Below, in pieces: positions 34,813-43,101 of a stretch of 64,000 nt of DNA. Source of the DNA: Dyadobacter psychrotolerans (GTDB lineage Bacteria > Bacteroidota > Bacteroidia > Cytophagales > Spirosomataceae). Both the position numbers and the translations under genes were made by a program. The notes under the pieces are model-generated. The model was not told the DNA's origin. It saw only the letters and a list, made by a program, of their open reading frames with translations, and searched no databases. Location of the stretch: assembly GCF_004349265.1 (NCBI RefSeq), contig NZ_SMFL01000001.1, forward strand, positions 434,001 through 498,000, given 5' to 3'. Every line of letters begins with the position of its first letter. Within the stretch, counting starts at the first letter, position 1.

Positions 34813-37800
34813 TCACCTCTCAATTCCAGCAATTCCTCACTGTGTAAATACAAATTTTTCAAGCCTTCCAAAGCTTCTGCCGAAGGCTCTGCCCACAAAC
34901 CTCTTTGAACGGCTTCTAATAATCTTTCGGCAATTGCATTCAGAGCCCACGGGTTATTTTCTTCAAAAAACTGTTGCATATCTGCGTCAAGGGCATAGGT
35001 TTCTGCTACTTTTTCATACATCCAGTCATCCACAACATTGGCGGTTGCATCATAGCCGAAGATGTAATCTACCGTCGCAGTTAATTCCAACCCTCCCTTG
35101 TAGCCATGTTTTTTGATGCTTTCAATCCATTTCGGATTCACAACTCTTGAACGAAATACCCGTAAAGTCTCCTCCTTCAAATCTCTCACGACCGGCTGGG
35201 CGGGGTTCTGAGAATCACCAAAATAATGTTTTGGCTGCTGCCCGGTTAAACTTCTGATCGTCGCAATCATTCCGCCATGGAATTGCAGATAATCGTCGCT
35301 GTCGAAAATATCGTGTTCGCGGTTATCCTGGTTATGTAGCGCCACTTCTACGCCCGAAAGCCGCTGTTTAAATTCGTTTCTTGCATCTACTCCCTGAGCC
35401 GTTTTTGTATAGGCATAACCACCCCAGTTGACATAAGCCTGTGCAAAATCAGCATCGGCATGCCAGTTTTTTTCATTGATTAATGGCAAAATACCTGCAC
35501 CGTAACTTCCCGGCGCCGCTCCAAAAATCCGGTATCCGGCACGTTCCTCAGCCTCTTCAATGGACAATGAATTATCCTTCTGCAATTCGGCCAGATCTTT
35601 TAAATAATGTTTCCGGATAAAATTCTGGTCAAGCGGTTCATCCAGAGCGATCACGAGCTGCACTGCCTCATCCAGCAATTCGATCAGATGCGGAAAAGCA
35701 TCTCTGAAAAATCCACTGATCCGTGTTGTCACATCAATTCGTGGCCTATCAATTTCTTCAAGGCTCATAATTTCGACTCCGGTAATCCTCCTGCTTTCTG
35801 CCTGCCAAACCGGGCGTACACCCATTAATGCCAGCACTTCTGCTACATCGTCGCCATGGGTGCGCATCGCACTTGTTCCCCAAATACTGATTCCGACACT
35901 TTCAGGATAACGGCCGGTTTCTTTTAAATGCCTGTCAAGCACTTCACGTGCAAGTTGCTGACCTACTTCCCAGGCTGCTTTGGAGGGTAAAACTCTTGGA
36001 TCAACCGCATAGAAATTCCTTCCTGTTGGCAAAATATGCGCCATTCCACGTGTTGGCGCACCGCTCGGACCAGCGGGAACATAACCACCGGAAAGCCCGT
36101 GTAATAAATTCGTTATTTCTTCATCTGTCCTGGCCAGATTTGGTAATAGCTCTGTACAAACAAATTCCAGAATCTTTTTAATACCATCAAGAATAGGATC
36201 AGAAGGAATGACATTCAGTGTTTCAAAAATGACCTGATCAATCAAGTCAGATTGAAACTGATACGATTCAAGCAGCCTGAACAAATGATTACTTAATTCA
36301 TCCAGCACTTCAATTGCGTCTGCTCCGGTTATAACAGCCCGGCCAGCTAGTAAGATCAGTTGATCAGAAACGGCTGATATTTTTTGTCCTTTATTTTGTA
36401 AAAGTGAATTGATTTCAAAACCACAAACCGAAGCCAGTTCAGTTTGCAAGCCGGGTATAGATGCATTAGCGAGCCGTGTCAGCGACTGAAGCATGTCAAC
36501 CAATGCGCTGCCAACAGGCATTTCTCCCAAAGTATGTAATCCGTTCCGAATCTGGGCGGCACCGAGTTCGCACAAATAGCCATCAATATCTTCGATCAAA
36601 TGTGCAATATCCTTTCCGTCCATCTCCGTCAGACTAACCGGAACACCTTCCGGCGTCATGTCGTCGTCCCAGTCATGTTTGTGATCGCCATGATCACGAC
36701 TTAACATTGCCGCCAGATCCGTATCCAGATTTGTTTGTTTAATCAACTCCCAAATCTGTCTTTGCAGCAAAGGTAACTTCGCAGGATCCAGGCTTTCTAC
36801 CTGATAATATTCATCCACCAGCTGCGTAAGCTGGGCAAGTTCGCCATAACTGTCAGCGGAAGTCATCGGTGGAGTAAGATGGTCGACAACCACCGCATGT
36901 GCCCGACGTTTTGCCTGAGAACCTTCTCCCGGATCGTTGATGATAAACGGATAGAAAAGCGGCAAATCACCTAATAATGCGTCGGGAAAGCAATTTTCAG
37001 ATAATCCAATTCCTTTTCCCGGCAGCCACTCAAGTGTGCCGTGTTTACCCACATGCACAATAGCGTCCGCGCCCCAGCCATCCCGCAGCCAGCGATACAA
37101 AGCATAATAGTGATGTGTAGGCGGCAAATCGGGCTGGTGATAAATCGCATCAGGGTCCATTCCATATCCGCGGGGAGGCTGTAACGCTACAAAAGCATTG
37201 CCGAGGTCAAGCCCTGCTAAAGCAATATTTCCATCATGAACATAGGTTTCACCCGGCGCAGATCCCCATTGCTTTGTCATTTTAAGCCGCAGCGGTTCGG
37301 GCAGTTCTTCAAACCAGGTAACGTATTCTCTGAAAGAAACATGCCCTGCGGCATTCGCCAATTGTTCCGGAGTCAGGTATGTTTCATCGTAGGAACAACG
37401 GTCAATTAACGTATGAATAAGCTCTGTGCCTGTCGCCGGAAGGTTTTTAATATTATATCCCTCAGCCTGCATGGCATGCAGCATGTTCATTAGCGAAGCC
37501 GGCGCATCCAAACCTACCGCATTCCCGATTTGTGAAGCTTTGGTATTTGAATTTGTAAATATAAACGCGATCCGCTTTTCTGAATTTTTCAAATGCCGTA
37601 ATCTCGCAAAACGAACCGCCAAACCTGCTACCCGATCTATTCGGTCTTCTACTGGTTCATAACCTTTTGTTTCTTTCCCTTTTTCTTTAAACGAAACAGG
37701 AACGGTAATAATCCGGCCATCGAATTCAGGAATAGCAACGTTCATGGCCGTATCCAGCGGATTAAGTCCCCGGCTTGATGTCTCCCACGGTCCGCGGCTC

Positions 37801-39098
37801 ATTCCGCTTGCAATAGCCTGTAAAATAGGAACATCCAGTGAGGTTAACGCTTCTGCCGGCTGACTGACCGTTCCGGCTGGTTTTATATCGGTGATAGCAA
37901 AAGAGATCGTATTGATCAGTACATCAATTCTCGTTGCCTCATGTGTTTGAAAAATTTCAAAAGCAAAAGGTTTTCCTGAATCCGGATTTACAGCTTTTAG
38001 CGAAGAGGTAAAAACAGGAAGTACATTCACATTTTTCTCTTCCAATGAACGGATCATAACGTCCACAAAATTGGTATTTCCCGCAATCCAGTGCGCCCGG
38101 TAAAAGGTTATTCCAATAGTGGCAAGAGATGGATTGTAGTATTTTTTCCAATCTGAAATATCTGCATTTTCAGGAAGATCGGGATGATGAATTCCGTGTT
38201 CCGGTAAATTTACCGGCGCATCTGCACCAAAACCGGTCATCAGGAAATGATCGGAAAGGAAATATAAAAGTGAATTGAAATTATTGTAACCGCCTGCCTG
38301 AAGATAGGCAAGTGTTTCATGCAAAATAGCAGGTGAGACCGTAGAAACAGCTGCAAATTCCGGATTCAAATCGCCGGTTCCGCTGACGACGATCAGATGC
38401 TGCTGTCTTTGTTTTGCAAGATTTACCAGTTCCCCAAAACCCGGAATACTGCTTAAACGGCCATGTATCCGAACAATGATAATTTTTGCCTCAGCAATTT
38501 CACGTTCCAGCAGCTGCGCCATCTGGGCTTCGCTTTTGATGGCAAGCAAACTTAAACCCAGTGTTTTTGGGAATTCGTCCGGAAGCAATTGCAGCGCCCG
38601 GTTTAAAGTGAGTAAATCCGTATCTGCATGAGTCAGAAAAACAATTCCTTCGGTGGGCAAGGCAGTTTGCCCTGCAATCGTGGCAATTTCCGAACCTTTC
38701 CAGGTATAAAACTGAAAAACATATTCAGCCAGATCCGACGGCGGTACCAGAAAACGATCCGCCTTTACCATACTTTCAATGTAATCGAAAATGGCAACGA
38801 TCTGCCAGTCGTTGTTGATGGAATGGAACCAAACAGAGTGACCGTCGAAAAGCAAAGTTACTACGTTGGCTAGTGTACAAGGCCCAAGACAGCCGCCTTT
38901 TGTCATATGCACCACATTCCGTGATTTCCTTTTCAGCCATTCACTTTTATATAATTCAACCGGAACGGGCGCATAACCACGATCCACCCTTCCGCAGCAA
39001 CAGGCGTTATAACAGTAGGACAAATGTCCGCGCCGCTGAACCAGATTAATCGCTTTTCCGTCGGAGCGGGTAACGCGCTGCCTTTTTATTTCTTTCAT
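34809..39098 (-). CDS. cobN: Cobaltochelatase CobN subunit with N-terminal Cys-rich ferredoxin-like domain
   Basis: This 1429-residue protein is the large subunit that binds hydrogenobyrinic acid diamide and cobalt. The CobN part starts near residue 145 and includes [35 protein letters not shown] (about 695-713), and the C-terminal [15 protein letters not shown]. The first about 130 residues are extra and resemble a thioredoxin-fold [2Fe-2S] ferredoxin: Cys29, Cys33-35, then Cys70 and Cys74 in GGCLGPCT. The CobN family in Proteobacteria is about 1250-1300 residues, so the addition explains the extra length. It is the second gene of the operon after cbiA (98-base gap) and overlaps the motor gene by 4 bases. 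Confidence 0.95.
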   Translation of the reverse strand: MKEIKRQRVTRSDGKAINLVQRRGHLSYCYNACCCGRVDRGYAPVPVELYKSEWLKRKSRNVVHMTKGGCLGPCTLANVVTLLFDGHSVWFHSINNDWQIVAIFDYIESMVKADRFLVPPSDLAEYVFQFYTWKGSEIATIAGQTALPTEGIVFLTHADTDLLTLNRALQLLPDEFPKTLGLSLLAIKSEAQMAQLLEREIAEAKIIIVRIHGRLSSIPGFGELVNLAKQRQQHLIVVSGTGDLNPEFAAVSTVSPAILHETLAYLQAGGYNNFNSLLYFLSDHFLMTGFGADAPVNLPEHGIHHPDLPENADISDWKKYYNPSLATIGITFYRAHWIAGNTNFVDVMIRSLEEKNVNVLPVFTSSLKAVNPDSGKPFAFEIFQTHEATRIDVLINTISFAITDIKPAGTVSQPAEALTSLDVPILQAIASGMSRGPWETSSRGLNPLDTAMNVAIPEFDGRIITVPVSFKEKGKETKGYEPVEDRIDRVAGLAVRFARLRHLKNSEKRIAFIFTNSNTKASQIGNAVGLDAPASLMNMLHAMQAEGYNIKNLPATGTELIHTLIDRCSYDETYLTPEQLANAAGHVSFREYVTWFEELPEPLRLKMTKQWGSAPGETYVHDGNIALAGLDLGNAFVALQPPRGYGMDPDAIYHQPDLPPTHHYYALYRWLRDGWGADAIVHVGKHGTLEWLPGKGIGLSENCFPDALLGDLPLFYPFIINDPGEGSQAKRRAHAVVVDHLTPPMTSADSYGELAQLTQLVDEYYQVESLDPAKLPLLQRQIWELIKQTNLDTDLAAMLSRDHGDHKHDWDDDMTPEGVPVSLTEMDGKDIAHLIEDIDGYLCELGAAQIRNGLHTLGEMPVGSALVDMLQSLTRLANASIPGLQTELASVCGFEINSLLQNKGQKISAVSDQLILLAGRAVITGADAIEVLDELSNHLFRLLESYQFQSDLIDQVIFETLNVIPSDPILDGIKKILEFVCTELLPNLARTDEEITNLLHGLSGGYVPAGPSGAPTRGMAHILPTGRNFYAVDPRVLPSKAAWEVGQQLAREVLDRHLKETGRYPESVGISIWGTSAMRTHGDDVAEVLALMGVRPVWQAESRRITGVEIMSLEEIDRPRIDVTTRISGFFRDAFPHLIELLDEAVQLVIALDEPLDQNFIRKHYLKDLAELQKDNSLSIEEAEERAGYRIFGAAPGSYGAGILPLINEKNWHADADFAQAYVNWGGYAYTKTAQGVDARNEFKQRLSGVEVALHNQDNREHDIFDSDDYLQFHGGMIATIRSLTGQQPKHYFGDSQNPAQPVVRDLKEETLRVFRSRVVNPKWIESIKKHGYKGGLELTATVDYIFGYDATANVVDDWMYEKVAETYALDADMQQFFEENNPWALNAIAERLLEAVQRGLWAEPSAEALEGLKNLYLHSEELLELRGE

Positions 39099-39196
39099 CT
39101 CAATATCGATTAACCGCGATGGACGCTATGGTTTGCGCAATGGACGCCAGCAACAATCTGAATTCTTTAACATTTCCCAGTTTCATACATATGTAG

Positions 39197-40543
39197 CTAA
39201 AAGACTGCTTGTGTTGATTTTTTAGTCAGCAACTTCTTTATAAATCCTTCGTTTTCGCCCCAATACATGTGCATATAGGAAGCGAAGATGTTGTTTTTAC
39301 GATATAATTTTGTGTCAACCTTTACTCCTTTCGCATTGGTTATTGACACCCTTTCTGATTCTAAACCATTGTCGATTAAGCCTGAATAATGAAATTCATG
39401 TCCGCGTATTTCCAAACCTTCCCAGTTTGCAATCCGGTAACCCAGCTTCATTTTTGAGCTTAACATGGAAGTTGCGCAATCAAGAACACCTGCCATTTCA
39501 AAAGTTTCGCCGTCCTGATCTGTGATATTTTCACCCAGATACATCAGGCCTCCGCATTCTGCATAAGTCAATCCGCCATTTTCGCAATACGATTTGATAC
39601 TGTCACGCATGGAGGTATTTTCACTTAAACCGCCGGCAAATAATTCGGGATATCCGCCGGGTAAATAAAGAAAATCTGTCTCTGGCAGTACTTTATCATG
39701 AAGCGGACTAAACCAGGTAATTTCCCCGAACCCGGACAAAACCTTAATATTTTGAATATATGTAAATGAAAAGGCTTCGTCTTTCGCGATTGTTATTTTA
39801 AGATTTGAATTGCTCGTTTCTTTGTCTTTCGAAAGGTTTACTGCCCTATCAGACTTTAAAGCCGTTATTTCCAGCAATCTGTTTATGTCAATTGTTTTCG
39901 AAACCGCTTCTGCCAGTTTTTCAATAATATTTTCATAATTAATTTCATCAGAAATATGTAATCCCAAATGCCTTGAAGGAATTACCAGATTTTCATTTTT
40001 TTGAAAATATCCCAGTGCTTCAATACCAACATCGGCACAAGCTTCCTGCAAAAACCGGTAATGAGATTCGGTATTAACGAAATTAAAAATGACGCCTGCA
40101 ACCTTAATTCCTTTGTAAAAATTTTTAAAACCATAAAGCAGCGGAGCCGCTGAGTAAGCCATTGATTTGGCATTTACTACCAGAATAACAGGTATATTCA
40201 GCAGTTCAGCGATTGCAGCACTGCTTCCCTTCATTTTATCTGCACCGTCGAAAAGTCCCATAACGCCTTCGGTAACAGCAACGTCTGCCTGCGATCCATA
40301 TTCATGATAAATTTCCCTGACATGTTTTTCGGAAGACATAAAAGTGTCCAGATTGACGCTTTGGGTTCCTGCCGCAACTGTATGATGAATGGGATCGATA
40401 TAATCCGGCCCGCACTTAAATGGCTGAATCTGCATCCCCCTGTTTTTCAAAGCACGCAACAAACCCAGGGTAAGAGTTGTCTTACCGGAATTGCTTGAAG
40501 GCGCGGAAATAAGAAAATGGGACCTGATATTTTTCTTCATCAC
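39197..40543 (-). CDS. cbiA: Cobyrinate a,c-diamide synthase CobB/CbiA
   Basis: This 448-residue enzyme amidates the a and c acetate side chains of cobyrinic acid (or hydrogenobyrinic acid) using glutamine and ATP. The P-loop is SAPSSNSGKTTLTLG (about 13-27), then VTEGVMGLFDGADK, and the GATase domain has YLPGGYPELFAG and nucleophile Cys in YAECGGLMYLG (about 325). The sequence FHYSGLIDN lies in the C-terminal part. It is the first gene of the operon, downstream of a cobalamin riboswitch. Confidence 0.95.
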   Translation of the reverse strand: MMKKNIRSHFLISAPSSNSGKTTLTLGLLRALKNRGMQIQPFKCGPDYIDPIHHTVAAGTQSVNLDTFMSSEKHVREIYHEYGSQADVAVTEGVMGLFDGADKMKGSSAAIAELLNIPVILVVNAKSMAYSAAPLLYGFKNFYKGIKVAGVIFNFVNTESHYRFLQEACADVGIEALGYFQKNENLVIPSRHLGLHISDEINYENIIEKLAEAVSKTIDINRLLEITALKSDRAVNLSKDKETSNSNLKITIAKDEAFSFTYIQNIKVLSGFGEITWFSPLHDKVLPETDFLYLPGGYPELFAGGLSENTSMRDSIKSYCENGGLTYAECGGLMYLGENITDQDGETFEMAGVLDCATSMLSSKMKLGYRIANWEGLEIRGHEFHYSGLIDNGLESERVSITNAKGVKVDTKLYRKNNIFASYMHMYWGENEGFIKKLLTKKSTQAVF

Positions 40544-40739
40544 TAATGACCGATCAGCAGTATATTTTCGACAATCAAAACCAGAAGTTATTGATTAATA
40601 GCAAGATATTCAGTAAACTGCTTTGGAGAAAGAAGGAGAAGATATCAGAAAAAATGTATGAAGGTTCGAAGTACATAACCTGCATACAAATACCCAAAAC
40701 CTGACTCAGCTTCATTCCGCGAAAGCATTGTCAACAAAG

Positions 40740-40860
40740 AAAAGGCAGGTGTCCTGACTTGTAACATTCGTTACTTACAGTTGCGCGACAGCTCGTGAAT
40801 TGCACACGATTCCCCTATTAATAAATTGGTAACCTTCTCCTGATGGAAATTATTCAAAAC
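40740..40860 (-). promoter_or_regulatory. Cobalamin riboswitch controlling the cob operon
   Basis: On the minus strand the B12-box elements appear in order: AATAGGGGAATCGTGTG, GCAATTCACGAGC, CGCGCAACTGTAAG, and AGTCAGGACACCTGCC at the end. The paired GTGTG/CACG arm and the terminal GACACCTGCC are as in the adenosylcobalamin aptamer. It lies about 200 bases upstream of the cbiA start. No clear intrinsic terminator follows, so translational control is possible. Confidence 0.92.
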
Positions 40861-40872
40861 AATTTCTTGTGG

Positions 40873-40880
40873 CAAAGGTA
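40873..40880 (-). promoter_or_regulatory. Candidate promoter -7 element for the cob operon
   Basis: Minus strand TACCTTTG matches TAnnTTTG and sits just before the riboswitch, where transcription should begin. It lies in the 57-base piece between the RES toxin stop and the riboswitch. Confidence 0.45.
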
Positions 40881-40936
40881 AGGTTATAAAGCATATCGGA
40901 AATAGAAAATAAAACAAGGATATTTAAATAGATGAC

Positions 40937-41392
40937 CTACAACCGTTCATCTCTTTGATAATCTTCAACAGCGACCACTTTAACCAGGTCATAAAATCTT
41001 GGAAATAAAGGATTAAGCACATAATTATATTCCCGGGGCATTACAGCACTACGGGCTTTGATACCGATAAACTTTTGCGCCCGAAAGATATTATCACCTG
41101 CTTTTTTGAGTGCAAGATTTTCAGGAAGACGCCAATCGACGGAGAGTTCAGTGTCTGATATTTCATAAAACCGTGCAGAATCGTCTACTTCAATTGTCAT
41201 CACAAACAGATTTGGCGGTAACTCCGTATCGTCTACATGAACAAGCAGTTCAAGCATGGCCAAAGCACGGCTTTCGCTGGTGTAAAGCGCAAAAATACCT
41301 TCACTATTCCAACGCCCGCCTTCATTTGCTGCTCCCTGCCCACTCAGATCATTGGCTCGCTCCCGCTTCTTGGCTATCCTGTACAATATCAT
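40937..41392 (-). CDS. RES domain toxin of a RES/Xre toxin-antitoxin pair
   Basis: This 151-residue RES protein belongs to the family of NAD+-degrading toxins. Family features are the initial YRIAKKRER with the conserved Arg, DLSGQGAANEGGRWNSEG (about 17-34), YTSESRALAMLELLVH (with the conserved Glu) and the Ser in KARSAVMP, then NYVLNPLFPRF. Its start is 5 bases after the antitoxin stop. Toxicity through NAD+ loss is known for family members and is inferred here. Confidence 0.9.
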   Translation of the reverse strand: MILYRIAKKRERANDLSGQGAANEGGRWNSEGIFALYTSESRALAMLELLVHVDDTELPPNLFVMTIEVDDSARFYEISDTELSVDWRLPENLALKKAGDNIFRAQKFIGIKARSAVMPREYNYVLNPLFPRFYDLVKVVAVEDYQRDERL

Positions 41393-41397
41393 GGTAA

Positions 41398-41943
41398 TCA
41401 GGAATAAACCCCTTCTTCAATTCTGCCTAAAATCTGATTAACCAGTTTTATTCCGGTAGGTGTATTTAACAAATCGAATGGCTTTTGCCCGTTCAGTGCT
41501 TTATTGTCTTTATGCATCCAGCGGTTCAGGCGATCAGCATCTTCAAAAACAGCCAGGCCTTTTGCGAAAGTGCTTGCTATTTCGATTGAAAGTGAGGAAA
41601 CTAAATTACTAAGAACGTCAGTCCGTTTCTTTCTTGACAGTGTTTTATAAGAAAGGTTCAACAATACAGCCATGTCTTTCATCGGAATTTGCATAATTCC
41701 TGCAAGACTTTCCACCGACAGTTTAGGAATTCCTTCAGCGCTGGCTGTTAAAAAATCTAATCCCGAAACAGGTTCATTAGCCATGAACTGCTCACCACCC
41801 AAAATCATCCAGGTTAATTCATTTGTCGAAGCCTTTTTTTGCATTACGACCTCTTCTACTGCTTTCACTGTCACCTTACTTGTTTTGCTTGCAGATAAAT
41901 TCATAATGGACATTTTACCCAAATATACAAACAAATTGTCCAT
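41398..41943 (-). CDS. Xre/MbcA/ParS-type antitoxin (DUF2384)
   Basis: This protein of up to 181 residues has a helical N-terminal DNA-binding-like region (LAGIMQIPMKDMAVLLNLSYKTLSRKKR, split here) and the C-terminal DUF2384 toxin-binding domain (AVFEDADRLNRWM, then KPFDLLNTPTGIKLV). This is the standard antitoxin of RES toxins. The start is uncertain: ATG at 41943, or ATG at 41913 (MSIMNLS), which is favoured if the TATATTTG at 41920-41927 is the promoter. An inverted repeat at the start is a likely autoregulation site. Confidence 0.9.
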   Translation of the reverse strand: MDNLFVYLGKMSIMNLSASKTSKVTVKAVEEVVMQKKASTNELTWMILGGEQFMANEPVSGLDFLTASAEGIPKLSVESLAGIMQIPMKDMAVLLNLSYKTLSRKKRTDVLSNLVSSLSIEIASTFAKGLAVFEDADRLNRWMHKDNKALNGQKPFDLLNTPTGIKLVNQILGRIEEGVYS

Positions 41944-41946
41944 TAT
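41903..41946. promoter_or_regulatory. Inverted-repeat operator and -7 element of the toxin-antitoxin unit
   Basis: Arms ATAATGGACA (41903-41912) and TGTCCATTAT (41937-41946) are perfect 10-bp inverted repeats 24 bases apart. Between them, minus strand TATATTTG (41920-41927) is an exact TAnnTTTG element. The layout fits an antitoxin-bound operator flanking the promoter. The repeats also cover the two candidate ATG codons. Confidence 0.7.
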
Positions 41947-42059
41947 GTTGTTTCAAAACAATGGTGATTTTTTAAAACTGAAAAAAAATAAAATTCATAT
42001 TTAATGCCCTTAATTAGCTGGTGAATCATTTTTTATTTATTCCATAATTTAAAAAGAGC

Positions 42060-42067
42060 TAGTTTTG
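42060..42067 (+). promoter_or_regulatory. Candidate promoter -7 element for the transporter riboswitch transcript
   Basis: TAGTTTTG matches TAnnTTTG and ends about 8 bases before the first riboswitch element, which suits a transcription start near 42074. Confidence 0.45.
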
Positions 42068-42074
42068 CGCATTC

Positions 42075-42235
42075 ATTGGTTCGCGCCACGGCGTGATTAA
42101 TAGGGAATCCGGTGTAAATCCGGAGTAGTACCCGCTGCTGTAAGTTCAATAACAAGGTTTTGACAAAATTGCCACTGGGAGTTAAATGATCCCGGGAAGG
42201 CGTCGGAACTGAACGAGCCAGAAGACCTGCCAGTC
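42075..42235 (+). promoter_or_regulatory. Cobalamin riboswitch upstream of the transporter and TonB receptor
   Basis: The sequence has GGTTCGCGCCACGGCGTG, then AATAGGGAATCCGGTGTAAA and TCCGGAG, CCCGCTGCTGTAAG, GCCACTGGGAG, a GGGAAGGCG arm, and the closing GCCAGAAGACCTGCC. This is the long (P8-P12-containing) form of the cobalamin aptamer. It precedes the transporter ATG at 42384 by about 150 bases; the spacer has inverted T/C-rich stretches but no clear terminator. Confidence 0.93.
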
Positions 42236-42383
42236 AATCATATTTCCGTTTTGCTTTCGGGAAGAAAAGCAAGAGGTATTGGACAGGCGGAATCACAGCC
42301 TTGTCTTTTCCTGTATTTTCCCTTCAGCATTCCGGATAAAACAATTCAAACTTGCAGAATGCAAGCTAATTTTTATCCAAAAA

Positions 42384-43016
42384 ATGATCAATTTTTTACT
42401 TGTTGATTCACTGCTTCTCGGCGTCCAGCATTCCTTTGAACCCGATCACATGGCAGCTGTCTCAGTACTGGCTGCGGACGAAAATAAAAGTCCGGCGCAG
42501 CGCTGGAAGCTTATCTGGCGTTCGTCACACTGGGCTCTGGGTCATTCATTTACACTTATTTTATTTGCCGTTCTGGTCCTTTTGCTAAAGTCAACTTTGT
42601 CACTTCATATTTCCGGACAGGTTGAATTGCTCATCGGCCCGCTTATGATCTGGCTTGGCTTTGTGGCGATCAGGCGAAATTTCAGAAAGAATGCAACAAC
42701 TCAGTCAATTCCGGCAAATACAACTTTCAGCCGATCTTTTTGGGTTGGTATGATCCATGGTCTGGCAGGTACGGGAGGTGCTTGTGCAGTTGCTTTGACA
42801 CTAGCAGCCAAAGATGCCTCGACAGCCGTATGGATTATTGTCATTCAAAGTATGGGCATTATCCTGTCCATGTCATTGTATGGTTACTTTTTCGCATTTT
42901 CAATAAACAAATTCGCAAAAAAGAAAGAAATATTTCTGACTGTAATCAACTATGTTGTAGGCACTTTCTCCATTATCATTGGCCTCATGACTTTATTCGA
43001 AGCGTTCGAAGTCTGA
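42384..43016 (+). CDS. Nickel/cobalt transporter-like membrane protein (NiCoT/UreH-like)
   Basis: This protein of 210 residues has about six membrane helices and begins with the metal-transport signature LLLGVQHSFEPDHMAAVSVL (His and Asp of the H-x4-D-H motif). A second metal-linked HGLAGTGGACAVALT motif lies near residue 125. NiCoT and related UreH-like proteins move Ni2+ or Co2+ across the inner membrane. The upstream cobalamin riboswitch and the TonB receptor next door make cobalt, or cobalamin-related uptake, the most likely role. The ATG at 42384 is preferred; an in-frame ATG at 42279 would place 35 residues of riboswitch sequence in the protein. Confidence 0.87.
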   Translation: MINFLLVDSLLLGVQHSFEPDHMAAVSVLAADENKSPAQRWKLIWRSSHWALGHSFTLILFAVLVLLLKSTLSLHISGQVELLIGPLMIWLGFVAIRRNFRKNATTQSIPANTTFSRSFWVGMIHGLAGTGGACAVALTLAAKDASTAVWIIVIQSMGIILSMSLYGYFFAFSINKFAKKKEIFLTVINYVVGTFSIIIGLMTLFEAFEV

Positions 43017-43101
43017 CGTTAACCCGGTTAACTTCTTAACTACTAAATAACTACTCTTCCCAACATTGATTTCCCAAAGCAACTCACTTTTTAATTACTC
43101 A

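Noticed and set aside
40741-40870. Possibility that the GC-rich stretch near cbiA is a tRNA or other structured RNA
   Set aside because: Ordered cobalamin-aptamer motifs explain it completely; no acceptor-stem or CCA-type signature is present.
42279-42383. Longer form of the transporter ORF starting at 42279
   Set aside because: The first 35 codons overlap riboswitch leader sequence, and the natural family N-terminus (MINFLLVDSLLLG) starts at 42384.
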